NCBI GenBank assembly: GCA_009741485.1
Contig: CM019218.1
Coordinates: forward strand, 47,910,377-47,974,376
Direction of reading: 5' to 3'
Source: Malurus cyaneus samueli
Lineage: Eukaryota; Chordata; Aves; Passeriformes; Maluridae
Length of the DNA stretch: 64,000 bases
In this document: in pieces, positions 1 to 11,783 of the stretch
Position numbering within the stretch: the stretch's first letter is position 1
How the letters are laid out: every line of letters begins with the position of its first letter
Notes under the pieces: model-generated
Database searches by the model: none
Seen by the model: the letters and a program-made list of their open reading frames with translations, nothing else
Told to the model about the DNA's origin: nothing
Translations under genes and position numbers: made by a program

Positions 1-1010
1 ACCAGCGTGCGGGAACTTGGGATACAACTGCCTGGTGAGCAGGCTCCGATTGTCGAGATGAAACTTCATTTGGTTTGTGAGCCTAGGGCTAATTTGCTGT
101 CTAATGGAGAAAAGCATTAAACACTTAGAACACTATTTTGGGGCTCACAAAATTTCAGTCAAAAACTATCTGCCTCTCTGCAGCAGTGGGGAGGTGCTGG
201 GAGATGCCCGTCCCGCTCCACATCGCTCCGCTTGGCCGCAGCCTGACAGAGGGAAAGGCTGGGAGCAGGACACACGAGTCTTGTGAACTCTGCCAATCCT
301 GGCAGGCAGTGCTGTAACAGAGCCCACGAATAACCTCACTTACCTGCTGGTTAAAAAGAAAAAGCACCGTTTCTCTTGCAATGAGCACACAGCACTTCAC
401 AAGGCACCTCAGCCAGCAAGCCCTCCTCCCCGGCTGTGCCCCCTCCTCCTGCTCCCCATCCCTCCCGAGAGCCAGCTAAGCCCTTCCACGGCGGCCTGAA
501 CAGCATGCTCAGCCGTTCCACTTCAGCTCCCCGCTCCTCCAGGACAGCCCTTCAGCGCTGGAAGCTTTGCCATTTCCATCTTGGCTTTCACTATCTGTCT
601 CCCCAGATGTCTGCTGCTGTTACAGATCCCGCCGGGGGACTCGAGCACGACTGCGGCATCCTTGCCCTGGCCCCGTGCCCGAGGTGTCCCTGCGGGTCCC
701 ATGTGTGCCACGGGGGCACTGACAGAGCCAAGCTGCACCCCAGCCTCTGGTCAATAGGCACGTGGGTAGCTACTTTGCCTGGAAGATGACAAAAATAATA
801 TTTTGGGGGCGATGAGCCTCAAGACGTACGGTTCCTGCCGGCCATTAGCCCCATGCACGCGACGCGCCGCTGCCCGCAGACAGATCTGGGCTCGCAGTTT
901 GTTTCAAGCCATTGGTTCTGGCTGATTCCACAACACGCAGATGAGAAGCATCAGGAAAATCTATAACCAATTTCTAAACCTGCAATTTGCCAAGCTAATC
1001 AATACTAATT

Positions 1011-1026
1011 ATTACTGGCCAGTAAT
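1011..1026. repeat. 16-bp perfect palindrome with TAAT half-sites
   Basis: The sequence ATTACTGGCCAGTAAT equals its own reverse complement and ends in TAAT/ATTA homeodomain-type cores. Neighbouring bases add further TAAT-type motifs (CTAATCAATACTAATT just to the left). About one such palindrome is expected by chance in 64 kb, so function is only a guess. Confidence 0.6.
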
Positions 1027-1687
1027 TGTGAATTAAAACAACCGGCAGTGTTACAGAAACCTCCACATGACTCTCCCACCCTCCTACAATGCCGTGCTCC
1101 TGAAGTCAGCTTGCTCTCCAGCTGTAGGAAAGCCCACTCTTATTTTTCTTTAAGAGTGCTATCAGTGGTCTTTCACCTGGAAAACCCCAGGCTTACCTAT
1201 GAAGAAATAGCACTACGTATTTCCTGAGAGCTAAACCACGCGAACCAAAACAGAAACGCTCATGCAGGACAGCAAATTCACAAAGGGGGTACCAAAATTT
1301 CCTCCCCTATGATTCCATCATCTGAGAGCCGAAAGGCAGAGTCAAATCCCAGCTGTATAGTTTGCAGCAGCAAAATGCAGCCCCTTTCTCCCTACAAGAT
1401 GATCCCTCTTGCTCCTGCCCCCACAGGCAGGCAAGGCAGGGGAGGCAGCTGGACACGGGCCTTGGCTGCCTAACGCCAGCAGACCCGACTGGAAAAATGC
1501 GGCACTGAAAAGTGTCCAGGTCTCCACCCTGGAACGCCCTGGCTCTCATTCAGCACCCATTCACAAATCAAGCCATTACTACAGACATCCCCTTTCCACT
1601 TGGGCACAGCAAAGCTTTTGCCAGGATTTTCCCATTTCCCATAAAAGCAGGCATCCGTTTTTAGAGTACCCAAGTCATAGCAAACTC

Positions 1688-1708
1688 AAAAAAAAAAAAA
1701 AAAAAAAA
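1688..1708 (+). repeat. poly(A) run, 21 bases
   Basis: An uninterrupted run of 21 adenines in intron 2. I see no retrocopy body or flanking target-site duplication next to it, so it reads as a simple repeat. Confidence 0.9.
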
Positions 1709-3892
1709 TGAGTCAAATGCATTAGGCAGGGAAACTGGGAGGTTAATCCTAGATTTGCTCTGTGCCCAGCACTGCTACATGCACAAGTATAAAATATCCA
1801 TTATTCATTAGCATCACAGTTGTGTGGAGCTCAATCTAGATTAAACAAAATAAAGGGGCCCCAGACAGCACCATTTGCATTGTTAAGCAGGTGCTTTTCT
1901 TCAGCCTTCAAATAGGAGACTTTTCTAAATGGAAATGATGGGGAAATTTGGACAGATGTTCACTTAACTATTTAAACAGTTAGCTTAAGAAACATGAAAA
2001 ATGTATTTGGCATCGTATTCACCTGTCTCCTTTCAGGGGTTTGGGGGGTAAACCAATTGTTAAACAGCTTTGACTGTTTGCATAAGATCTGAAGCTTATG
2101 TTCTGTCCAGCTGAAATCGTGTTGCCTTCTAATGTCTACATAACGTAGCTTCCAGCGAGTCAGCGCGCTAATCTTTTTCTCTTCTATCAAGTTTCACAGT
2201 CCTCCATACCCTCCCTTTCCCAACAGATGAACATTTCACACTTATTCTAGCACCTCCTAATTTTAATCTGCTTTTTGGGGAGTGATTTAGAGCTCCATGT
2301 ATTCACTGTGCTTCTAAAAATATGCTCTAACTCGTAGCTCAGTGAACATGACTTTTAATCTGTTGGAAGAACACATAAAATGAACAGAGTCTTTTGCCTT
2401 TTTTTGTTTGCTTATAGAAAACCTGCCACCTCCCGATCCAGAAGCTACTTGAGCCGAAACTTTGTGAAGTGGGGAGCTTAACGTTATTGGAGGAGGGAAA
2501 GAAGATAAGGAGTAGGAAGAAAAACCCTGTGCCCCAAGCCCCATCCGTGGTTAAATTTAAAATAACCCCACATGAACAAACTGATCTGCATTCTGTCCCC
2601 CAGACACCTTCGTAACAGACGCAACACTCTCTCAACACATTCACACACACGAAGTTGAACTGCATTAGAAAAATCTACCAGAAGATGTTTAGCTTCTACT
2701 TACCAGCTTGGAGCCATTGGCATAAAAGAAGCTGGAAATACAGAAAGTTTTCAGTTTGGGGTTGTTTTGCTTCTTCTGAAAATCCCTATTTATTAACTTC
2801 CCTTTGAAGTTAAAAGGCAACAATTTTTAAGTACAGATTTATTTCCCTTTATGCAACAGGAAGACCCAGCGAGCTTGTAAATAAGCATAGACTATGCAGA
2901 TTTAAAATTTAGCACAATTAAACTTTTACCCTGTGGTAGTAATTATGTTTAATGGCTCTTAGCCTGAACTTAACCATGTCTATTGTTGTCAGCCAGTCTA
3001 AAAGCAGGAGTTTGTCCAAGGACAATTTTCTGTAGTTTATGGGCACACTAAAAACCCCGCTATGCCCTGTTCTCATTGGCCATTGATGTCAGTGTGTATA
3101 GTAAAAACTAAAGCTAATTGGCATACAGGAACAGCCCTGAATGCAAATGAATTAATGGGAAAAGCAGGGAGCTCTCCTGGAAGCAGCAGGCAACTGTCGA
3201 AGGATGGGTTTTATGCAGCCTTGTCTGGGCTAAAGAGGAGCTTCTGGGTGGTGATCTTGACCCCAAAAGCTCTGTGAGCACACCTCAAGTTAATTATTCA
3301 AACTAGAGCAACGTCACAGCACCCTGTACGGGCTTTTTTTCTGGGGAATAAAAGATTGGTAAAGGGTCCTCACTGTAGGGAAAACAGAAAGAAACTTCTC
3401 ATATGAGCATGTTAAGTTTAGCACCTTTTAACAGATTTTTCATTCAACCAAGATATTCGGGGGGGCTAAACCGAGAACCTGTTTGCCTATTTCTGTCACC
3501 ACTAGGAACAACAATCTAGTTTAGTCATTGCCTTCAGGGAGAGAGTCCCCATTTCTTCTCACCCCCTCTAGCCTGGTGTCTGCCTAGATAGCAGCTTGCA
3601 ATCAAAAAAGAAGGAGAAAATCTTCCCTCTGCAGAAAGACTAAAAATTTTGGAGCTGTTGGCTTCACAGGAGACAAAAAAAGAGGAAGCAGGACCAGGCA
3701 TATATCAATAATAAGTGATACAGAGAGGAAAGTTTGGCAGTGCCAACTGGATTTCTTTAAACACAAGAACAAAACAAACAGCAGACTTGAGACTGGTAAT
3801 TCCCTCAAAAAAGAGACACTGAAACACTTTCAGAAACACTGAAAGATAAAAATTAGGAACTGAAAGAAGACTGAGCACTTACCTACAGATAG

Positions 3893-3928
3893 ATATCTAC
3901 ATTTGTAGATATTGTGTTTCAATATCTA
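3893..3928. repeat. Two overlapping inverted repeats sharing a TAGATAT arm
   Basis: Inverted repeat one has 9-bp arms ATATCTACA and TGTAGATAT with a 2-base loop (3893-3912). Inverted repeat two has 9-bp arms TAGATATTG and CAATATCTA with a 5-base loop (3906-3928). The middle TAGATAT segment can pair with either side, so the two hairpins exclude each other. The sequence is AT-rich and shows no longer precursor-like stem, so I do not call a microRNA. Confidence 0.6.
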
Positions 3929-6900
3929 AAGAAGACATGTTTTTCAATGTATTTATATAGCCAGATTATCTGGATATAAAAGTTTTTGAAGAGTTATGGA
4001 ACTCCATGCTCATATCCTCTCCAGCCAGTAGGTGAAATAGGTTTTCTATTTCACACACATCCTCTATTTACCTGCTGCTGTTTATTTATTAGTTTCATCA
4101 GGACGTGCTGTAGAACAAGACTTGCTTTATGTATCTGAAACTCATCACGATGAAAAGGTTTTGCACCTGCCTTTTGAAACAAACCAACAACTGGTTTGCC
4201 AGTGAGGATGGCTCTTGAATACTGCAATCAATATTTTCCCCTCTGTGGATATTAGAAATATGCTGAGCTACAAGTGTGATTTGACCAAAGTATTTATTAT
4301 ACCAATAAATGCAGGGAAAGCCCGAACATCACTTAAAAGGAGAAAAAGAAAAAGCTTAAAAGCAACTTCAGACAACTTTCCTGTAGTCCTCCTTTGTGTA
4401 ATATCAGATAAAGCCTCAGTGATAGAAGTTTCAGCACAGTAAATATGTATTATCTGGTGCACCCTCCTACCCAGGACACTGTTAGTGCTGCAGTGCGAAG
4501 TCGTGTCAGCTGAAGGAAAGGAAATGCATTTTGATCCTAATGAAGTTGGTCAAGCTGTCCTCTCATGAAGCCTTCAAGTTCAATCCCGAAGAATTTACAT
4601 CTTGCATGCCAAAGGGCTTGGCATTCAAGGACAGCATAGCAGGGGGAGTTGAACCAGCACAAAACAGCCGCTGGCCAAGTGATCGCAATGGTTCAGAGAT
4701 TACTGGGTGTGAACTTCAAGGCTGCTCAAGGGAGTCTTTTTGCAGACTCTGAATGGTCACTTATTTTTACTGCTTTGGCCTCTCCCTCCATATTTTCACT
4801 GGATATTTACAGAGGGGTTGGGACTGTCAGCAGGAAGGAGAAATCCAAGGCTTCCTCCTCTGCCCCATCCTTTTCCATGGTGTAACTGAAGCTGCTGACT
4901 TTAAGCCCATCTTTGCTCTGGCACTGCTGAACCCAAGTGCAACAACGTCCTCTTAAGAGAGCTTAAATACAGCAGTCAGAAAGATGCAAAGCTGAAAGGG
5001 CTAGAGGTGTATTAGTGTACCACAGCCATGCAGAATTACTGCCCATTAACTTTTCTTCTCAGTGAGAAGTTGTGGAGATGGAAAAAAAAAAGGGCAAAAA
5101 GCAAACAAATCAAGTATGGGCACAGGCTGTGAAAAACTCCTGGACCAGCTACTGCGGGGGGAAAAAATAAATCTGTACTTTAACATCATAAAGCATAGCA
5201 ATGTTGCCAAGACACATTGTATTTTGAGCCTAATTAATCCTCTTTAATCTGTACAGACACCAAGTAGAAGGGAGGGCGTCCTATGTAGCATGCAAGACGC
5301 TCCCTGTTGCGATTGAAGAGCTGCACTTCAGTTTGGTGACATTTTTAGGCTCTCAGCAGACACCATTTGTTCAGCCACACTGCATTTATACCTCTCCTTC
5401 CCACGCTAAACATGTCCTTTGAAAATCTGGCAGGCCATGCTCTCAGTGCATGCATGCACACTGTGCTTCCCTGGAGGAAAAAAAACCCCAAATTCTCTCC
5501 TTCCTGGTTCAGAGGTGCTGCAGCTTCTGCAGGTTCAAGCCACATTCTGAGCAGCAGTGATGTCTTGGGGAGCTTAAATTACATTCTGCCTGTTGGGGCA
5601 CACACATCTGGGCTCCCAAAGCCCTGTGCTCACACACCCAACCATGGTTTAATGGTTTGGTTCAGGGCTGTTGTCACCGACTTGGGGAAGGCCACCAGGG
5701 GAGAATTAGTCCCAATCCTCCCAGTGCCAAGAGCAGGGCACCCACGTTTGTGCAAGATCACTGCTCTCATTCCTCAAGAAAATGACCCTGCACATTTTCC
5801 AGATATACAACACTTCACCTGAAGGACTCTAAAGCGATTCACTGACAGAAAGAACGTGCTGAAGGGTTTTGGAGTCCAGAAAAAACCCCAGTACTGGGCA
5901 GCAGGGTTGTTTGAAGCAGGAGCTGCCAAGGGTGGAGTTCAAATCTCCGTGATACAGTCAGTGCTGGGGGGTGACGGGATGGCAGTCCTGCCAGAAAGTA
6001 CCCATCCCTCAGGCTGGGGCTGCTCAGGGCTGCTCTGCTCTTCTGAAGGCACAAACACCAGGCGCAGATTGCAGCATCGATGCTGCGCGGGGTTTGCAGC
6101 CCTGATCCAAATGTGTGGAAAAATGGACGAAAAGAACAGCCATGAAACCCACTGAGAACAGCATCAGGGTTTCTCGGAAAGCCCTTCTCGGTTACTGATT
6201 CACCATCATTTTTTAATGCAGGTTTTGAGCCTTCTTTGGAGTCTAATTAAGCCCCAAATCAGTTTACATGATGAAAAACTTTCCCAACGCCAGCATATCA
6301 AACACGCGGAAGCAACAGTTCTGCTCCTCTCAAAGCAAGCCCGACTCGCCTTTGCTCGTGTGAGGGCACCATGCTGAGTAAAAAGGAAAAATCACGTTCT
6401 TCATCAGCACTTCACAGTGAAATTTAAGTTGTCAGTTCCTCACGGGAAATCCTGATGCAACACCCAGCCCGTCCCTGTGAAGCGGAGCCTGGTGAATGTT
6501 TAATTATGCCTCGGAACAAACACACATCGCTGCGTGGGGGCTGCGAGGAGCCATCTGAGCTGGCATGCTAAGCTCCTCTGTCCCAGAAGCTGCTCCTTCA
6601 GTAGCATTTGCTTATCAAAAATAATTAGAGGGAGGAATGCTGGAACTGTGATTATGAAACAAATGGTAAATCTATTTGCTGAGACAAAATGTATTGAAAG
6701 ATACATCTAGACACAGCTGGAGACCGAGGTGATACCACAAGGATAACAACTCGAGATCCAATTTCATCTTTCATGATTAAAAAATGAGCAAGAAAGTGTT
6801 TTATGAAATGTGAAGGTTAACAAATGTTCCTTCACAAGCAATGACGACAGTTTATCTTTTGAAACAAATGATCAGGCTACGGTCTGCTCACAGCTCCTGA

Positions 6901-8463
6901 AACACACTGGAAAGATTTCCACTGAAAACCCACTGTGGATCAGCACACATGGCTGGCAGCCCACCGTGCTCCCAATGCCCAGGACACAGCCAGCTCCAAA
7001 GAAACCCTGCCACAGCGGGGAAGGAGCTGGCTGTGCTCTGTCCTGATCCTCTGCCAGGAGTCCATCCCTATCCTCAATCCCTGCAGTAGCCATGGATCAT
7101 CCACAACTGCCCTCAGGAGGGTGGCACAGGAAGGTCCTAGACCTGCAAACTGACAGCAAAACATTCCAGGAGCCCTTTGAATGAATTCTTCTGACTGTTC
7201 TTCAGGTAAAGTGCTCCCTTTATGGTGCAACTACAGCGTAAAGGGTGAAAACTTATTTTTAGGACTGAATTCTGCTAAAATATGACCAGTAGACCAAACA
7301 GTAGTTAAACAGACTTGTTTAACTAGGGAAAAAAAGTGTGAATAGAGACTCTAAAACTACTAATTTGAAGGAATTATATAATGATGGGAATGATTAATTC
7401 TCTAAGAAGAAAAATTCAAATTACCAGGAGGGAACAGACAGTAGAGAAGATTGTGATGGTAACTTTAGATCCTTCCAATAATAGAACTAATAGTTAAAAC
7501 TGAGAGAGAAAGAAATATTATGTGTGGAAGCCAACAAAAGATGTTTTAAAGTAAAAAAAAAATTCTTTATACTTCTATAAATATGGGATTGTGCAGTAAT
7601 CCCATCCTGGGGGCCTTGAAAGAGTTCCTCAGCATCATGAGAACAGAAGCCAGGAGTTCAGCAGAACCCCTCAAAAAACCCAGTATAAACTAAATTTACT
7701 TAGTGAGAACACAAGCCATGATAGCTGTAAAGCTGCCTAAATAGCTGAAGGCTAATTAAAAACGCTGTTACAAAATTAATGTTATTCCTTCCTAGCCGAG
7801 TCTTGGTCCAATTTCCTAGGATATGACAATTATACTGCTCTTCCCAACACAAACAGTCAAAGCTCTAAGACCCTAAATTCAGGTAAGGGGAAAATATTTA
7901 ATGCAAAGGCCACATAAACCACTCCATAGTTTAACCTTGCTGCACAAAGAGGAACAGACTCCCCTCTTGTGGGGCCAGGAACTATTCCACCCCAAAAAAT
8001 GGAGACAGAGGTGTTACAAGACCCAATAAACCAAGGGGAGAAAGAAGTGCTCTACAACTACAGTGATGAAAAGGTTCTTCCAAGCCTGACAGCATCGATA
8101 CTGCTGTCCTTTGGCACTGTAACATGTCTGAGTTGACGCCACACATTATTTTTGTTATGAAACTAGCATAAACCAAAATCAATATGGTGCTTATTAAATG
8201 GACAAAACGTGGGGTAGCTCATAGGTCTCAAAAAGCAAATGTAAATTGGAAACACTGTCCAGCTCAGTATTTCTAGCAGAGTTCTGCAACACACAGAATA
8301 AAGATGAATATCTATCTTTAGGGACAAATTATTAAAAAAAACCCAAAAAACCACAAACACAATACTTTTTCAAGACCACAAATGACAAAGCCAAGAGAAG
8401 TGATAAATAATGAAGTGGAGGATGACAGATGGAGAGACCTGGATCACTTAGCCAGCTGGGTAC

Positions 8464-8503
8464 AAACAAGATAAAGAAAAGGTAACGTATAAACAAGATA
8501 AAG
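8464..8503 (+). repeat. Short direct repeat, 27-bp period
   Basis: The 13-mer AAACAAGATAAAG occurs at 8464-8476 and again at 8491-8503, with partial similarity around each copy (ACAAAC nearby on both sides). It looks like a small local tandem duplication inside intron 2. Confidence 0.7.
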
Positions 8504-10230
8504 TACAAACAAATACTTCAGAAAGTAATGCAGTTGTTCTTCCTGGAAAGAAAACTATTCCTGAAAGTAGCTCTCCTGAGAGATTTTGGGGGTCCTTGTG
8601 ATAGCATCTAGCATGACTCAATTGTGATACTGTGATGAAAGGCTTCCTCAAAAAGGGGAGATCAAGAACTGAAATATTCTTCATTGACACATTAGAATTA
8701 TGTCCACAACACAGAAAGAGTATAGCAGAGCGGAAGAAGAAGAACCAAAATGCAAATTTGGGTGTGCTAAATTTAAACCTTCTGGAACTCATTTTTTTCA
8801 GCTTAGCAGACATGGTTAAGGATGCTGCCAGAGGAAGTGACCTGTGACATTAGTAAATACTCAAACTTAAGGAAGGTACAAAAATTATTTCATTATAGTG
8901 AAGATGGTTACCTCTTTCCTCATTACACCCCTTCCATTTTTCCAAAGGCTCTTTATTCTGTCTTTTCCCCCTCAGATGTGTCCACTCTTACTGAAGCTCC
9001 TCCTCACTCAGATTTTGAGGACACATCCCACCTAACCATGTGTGGACCTGCAACTGCTGCCTGTGTGGCAGAATTTCAGCTGGGACATTTCATGTGGAGA
9101 ATTTGAGCTCTAAAACCCTCTTGTGGCAGCAGGATGCCCTCATATACTGCTGGGCTGAAGGGCAAGGTGACAGCTCCCACATGGCAGCTGAGAGACTCAG
9201 CCCTTCTGTTTGGCTCAGTGCTTAATCTCTCCTCTTTAGAAGGAGAAACTTGTTTGTTCAAGTTTACTAAGGAAATATTTACTGAAGATTTTCAGAAATA
9301 CGTTTTACATTGAAACACACAAAGCAACTGATCACTGACACTAATCTAGGCAAGCCCTGAACACTGCAAGGGTGGAAGGCATTTTACCTCCCTATCTCAC
9401 AGCAGCGTGTTGGGTTTGTTTTGCTTCAGATGTTTTGCTGGTTGAGCTTGCATGGGAAATGCTATCAGTGCTCGAGGAAAAATAAAAGAAAACATACACA
9501 TGAGCTGAAGATCAAGTACATTCTTCCAAAGGAAAAACAAAGCAAAACTCAGAGTGTTTCGCAGTGTGACCCTCATAATAATGTTTGCATTAGGCCTGCT
9601 GTCTTATTAATATTCATTTATGTTTGCATAAAGTATTTTGCTCAAAACCCCTATACACACCAGGCAAAAAAATCTCATGTGCTGTTATGTACTGCAGACA
9701 AACTGACAGGATGGTTCTGAGTTAGTGATGGTCTCTGCTGACTTCCTCAGACAGAAAAATTTTTTTAAGTTGATCCGTAATTTTGAGTTTTGCTCTGTTT
9801 AGTTAGGGAAGGCATAAGAGCCACTTGGGAAAAACCTTCCTCAAGACTAGATGTCTAAAAGCTATGACTGAAAAAGAAGAGGTAAAGGTTTGGTCAGGTT
9901 TCAGTCAATATACAGGAATATAGCACCAGAGATATGCAAGGAGAATTAGGAGCTTTTCCTAATTTACTCAGCAAGCAGAGTCTTTTCTGGTTGATTCATA
10001 ATAAGAAAAAGTCATGACCTCCTCCTTCTACCTTCACTGAAAACCAGCATTTCACCTCCCTGACTACAAAGTAAGTTAGGTGCAAACAAGAAGCCCTGCT
10101 TAGACAGTGGAAGAAACTCCAGACTCTTGTGGGCAGGGCTGGCCACGCACGTATTTTCACAGAGAGCTTTAGCAAGCCGGCAGCACACTGCGAGGCTTCG
10201 CAAGAGCCCACACTACGTCCCTCTATTTAC

Positions 10231-10444
10231 CTCAGGTAATCTCTGCGGCAGAGAATGAGATTTGCTTTTGTGTAAAGAGTTGATCCAACCTCTCCAAGAC
10301 GACAGTCACAGCAGGCACACTTTAGACAGTCTTCATGCCAATACTTATCCAGAGCCTTCAGCAGGTAGCGGTCCTTGATCTTGCGGTTGCAGCCAGCGCA
10401 GCCCTTCTGCTTCCCTTTGGGCTGTACAGATAACATGGGCACAC
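10231..10444 (-). CDS. LMO1: LMO1 exon 2: first LIM domain of LIM-only protein 1
   Basis: LMO1 is a small nuclear adaptor made of two LIM zinc-binding domains. It does not bind DNA itself but bridges LDB1 with bHLH and GATA factors, and it is a T-cell leukaemia and neuroblastoma oncogene (family knowledge). The exon translates, in the frame set by exon 1, to V10-R80 of the 156-residue form, starting [14 protein letters not shown] and ending [10 protein letters not shown]. All ligands of LIM1 are visible: C24, C27, H45, C48 for the first zinc and C51, C54, C74, D77 for the second, with standard spacing. LMO1 rather than LMO3 is indicated by [17 protein letters not shown]3 has a different residue run before GCAGC. 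The acceptor (TTGTGTTGCAG at 10455-10445) and donor (GTAAAT from 10230) are both canonical. The exon is 214 nt and ends in phase 2 (AG of an Arg codon). No frameshift or missing ligand is seen. Confidence 0.97.
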
Positions 10445-10472
10445 CTGCAACACAAACACAGCATCTCCTTTA
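10445..10472 (-). other. LMO1: Splice acceptor and pyrimidine-rich tract of LMO1 exon 2
   Basis: Read on the minus strand, the intron ends in a T/G-rich stretch (TGCTGTGTTTGTGTTGCAG) directly before exon 2. A possible branch-point match, TCTAAA, lies a little further upstream at about 10472-10477. Cutting after this AG makes the exon begin GTGTGCCCATG, which joins the G left by either first exon to give Gly-Val-Pro-Met, as known for LMO1. Confidence 0.85.
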
Positions 10473-11352
10473 GAGGACATCCCAACAGCCCGGGCAGGCT
10501 GCTGCCTTTTGGGGTAGATGTGTGAGCAAACACTGCTGCTGCTGCCATTGCAAGGGGCTCACACTGCATGGAGCTGACAGGCAAAGGAATTATAACTTCA
10601 TCTGCTGTCGCAGGCTGAGGGGGAGTGCGACACTTGCAGGAACGCGGCCCTTTTTTCCCAAGGGTAGGGCTGACACAACACACCAGACTTTTCCTAACTA
10701 ACATCTTGCAGCAGAGTAAACCGGCTGCAATTTCAACATTTGTTTTTTCCCCTCATTACCAGTACCCTTGTGTTGTTAATTACCTGCCACACGCAATTAA
10801 AAACAGCAGAAGGACCATCACTGTACATACCCCCCAGGTCCAGCACCTTGGCTGAATCAAGTTTGATGGGGAAGGGAGAGGGTGGGTATAAAAAGATGTG
10901 TGCCACTGTTTTGCCTCTCTTGTGAACCCCGTTGGTGACAGAGGTCTGACTAAAAGCCAGAGCAGGCCAGGGGCTGCTCCAAAATAAATGTGATTCAAAA
11001 GCCCTTGAGGGCTGCTGAGAATAACCTCACCAGTGCCCCTCTGCTACTAGCGAAGCCACACTCCTTAAGCAAAGCAGAGCTTTCTTCTTCCTCTTGAATC
11101 GCTGGAGACGGTAGCAAAAAGCAAGGAGTTTCTTCCTCCCTGGAAAGCCCTGCTGGGACTGCAAAGCAAGTATGAGATAGCTGGGTATGAGGTGGTGACA
11201 CACACTCAGGTCAGGAGGCTGGGCAGGTTTGCCGTGGCCACCTTGCTCTCAGTGCTATCTCCAGCTTTTTCCTTCTCTCCAAGCAGCCAGTGCCTGCCAC
11301 GTTGAGCACTGACATGGCTGTGACACCTGTCACCCTGCTCAGTTTAATAGGG

Positions 11353-11395
11353 AGCTTGATAACAGAATTATTAACAGTCCCTTAACCAGGAAGGA
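11353..11395 (+). repeat. Copy 1 of a 43-bp direct repeat
   Basis: Starts AGCTTGATAACAGAATTA and ends CTTAACCAGGAAGGA. It matches copy 2 at 11741-11783 at 42 of 43 positions. Sequence on either side of the two copies does not continue the match, so this is a short isolated duplication and not part of a longer tandem array. Confidence 0.9.
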
Positions 11396-11740
11396 AAGGA
11401 CTTCATGGAATCAACAGGCAAGGCGGAAAAATAAACAAGGATTGTACTGTGGGTGAGGAACAGCACAGGAAATGATGGAAGAAGAAAGTAACTCACTGAG
11501 ATACCAGAATTCCATTTGTTCTAGAGCCTTGATTTAATTTGTTATGATTTTTACTTTTACTGGTGTTGGTCACTAAAAATGACAATGCTGGGCCTGTAAG
11601 AAGCACACCGTGGGCTTAACCAGTGCAGAGTCGATGAGAAGGGACACTCTGGCACAGTAGCAGGTGTCATTGGTTATGTTCTCTTACACAAAGTTAATCC
11701 ACCCTTTCTGCAGGAAGCGTTGGATGTCCCAGAAAGCAGC

Positions 11741-11783
11741 AGCTTGATAACAGAATTATTAACAGTCCCTTAACCAGGGAGGA
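11741..11783 (+). repeat. Copy 2 of a 43-bp direct repeat
   Basis: Differs from copy 1 (11353-11395) by a single A-to-G change near the end. The copies are in the same orientation with starts 388 bp apart. Near identity against ordinary intronic flanks suggests a recent duplication, or two members of an unrecognised repeat family. Confidence 0.9.

Larger units (their letters stand above)
1..10230 (-). other. LMO1: LMO1 intron 2 (partial, exon-2-proximal side)
   Basis: This stretch begins at the GT donor that follows exon 2 (minus strand reads CTGAG then GTAAATAGAG at 10235-10221) and continues to the window edge. I looked on the minus strand for the expected exon 3 (start of the second LIM domain, after DYLR) and exon 4 (ending in the acidic C-terminal part) and found neither, so the intron appears to run past position 1. 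Contents: AT-rich sequence, a 21-base A run at 1688-1708, a 16-bp palindrome at 1011-1026, competing hairpins at 3893-3928 and a 27-bp-period repeat at 8464-8503. Short open frames here have no recognisable domain and look like chance. Confidence 0.8.

Noticed and set aside
5446..5459. 14-bp palindrome GTGCATGCATGCAC
   Set aside because: It is made of an alternating TGCA repeat and is common by chance; no further structure around it.
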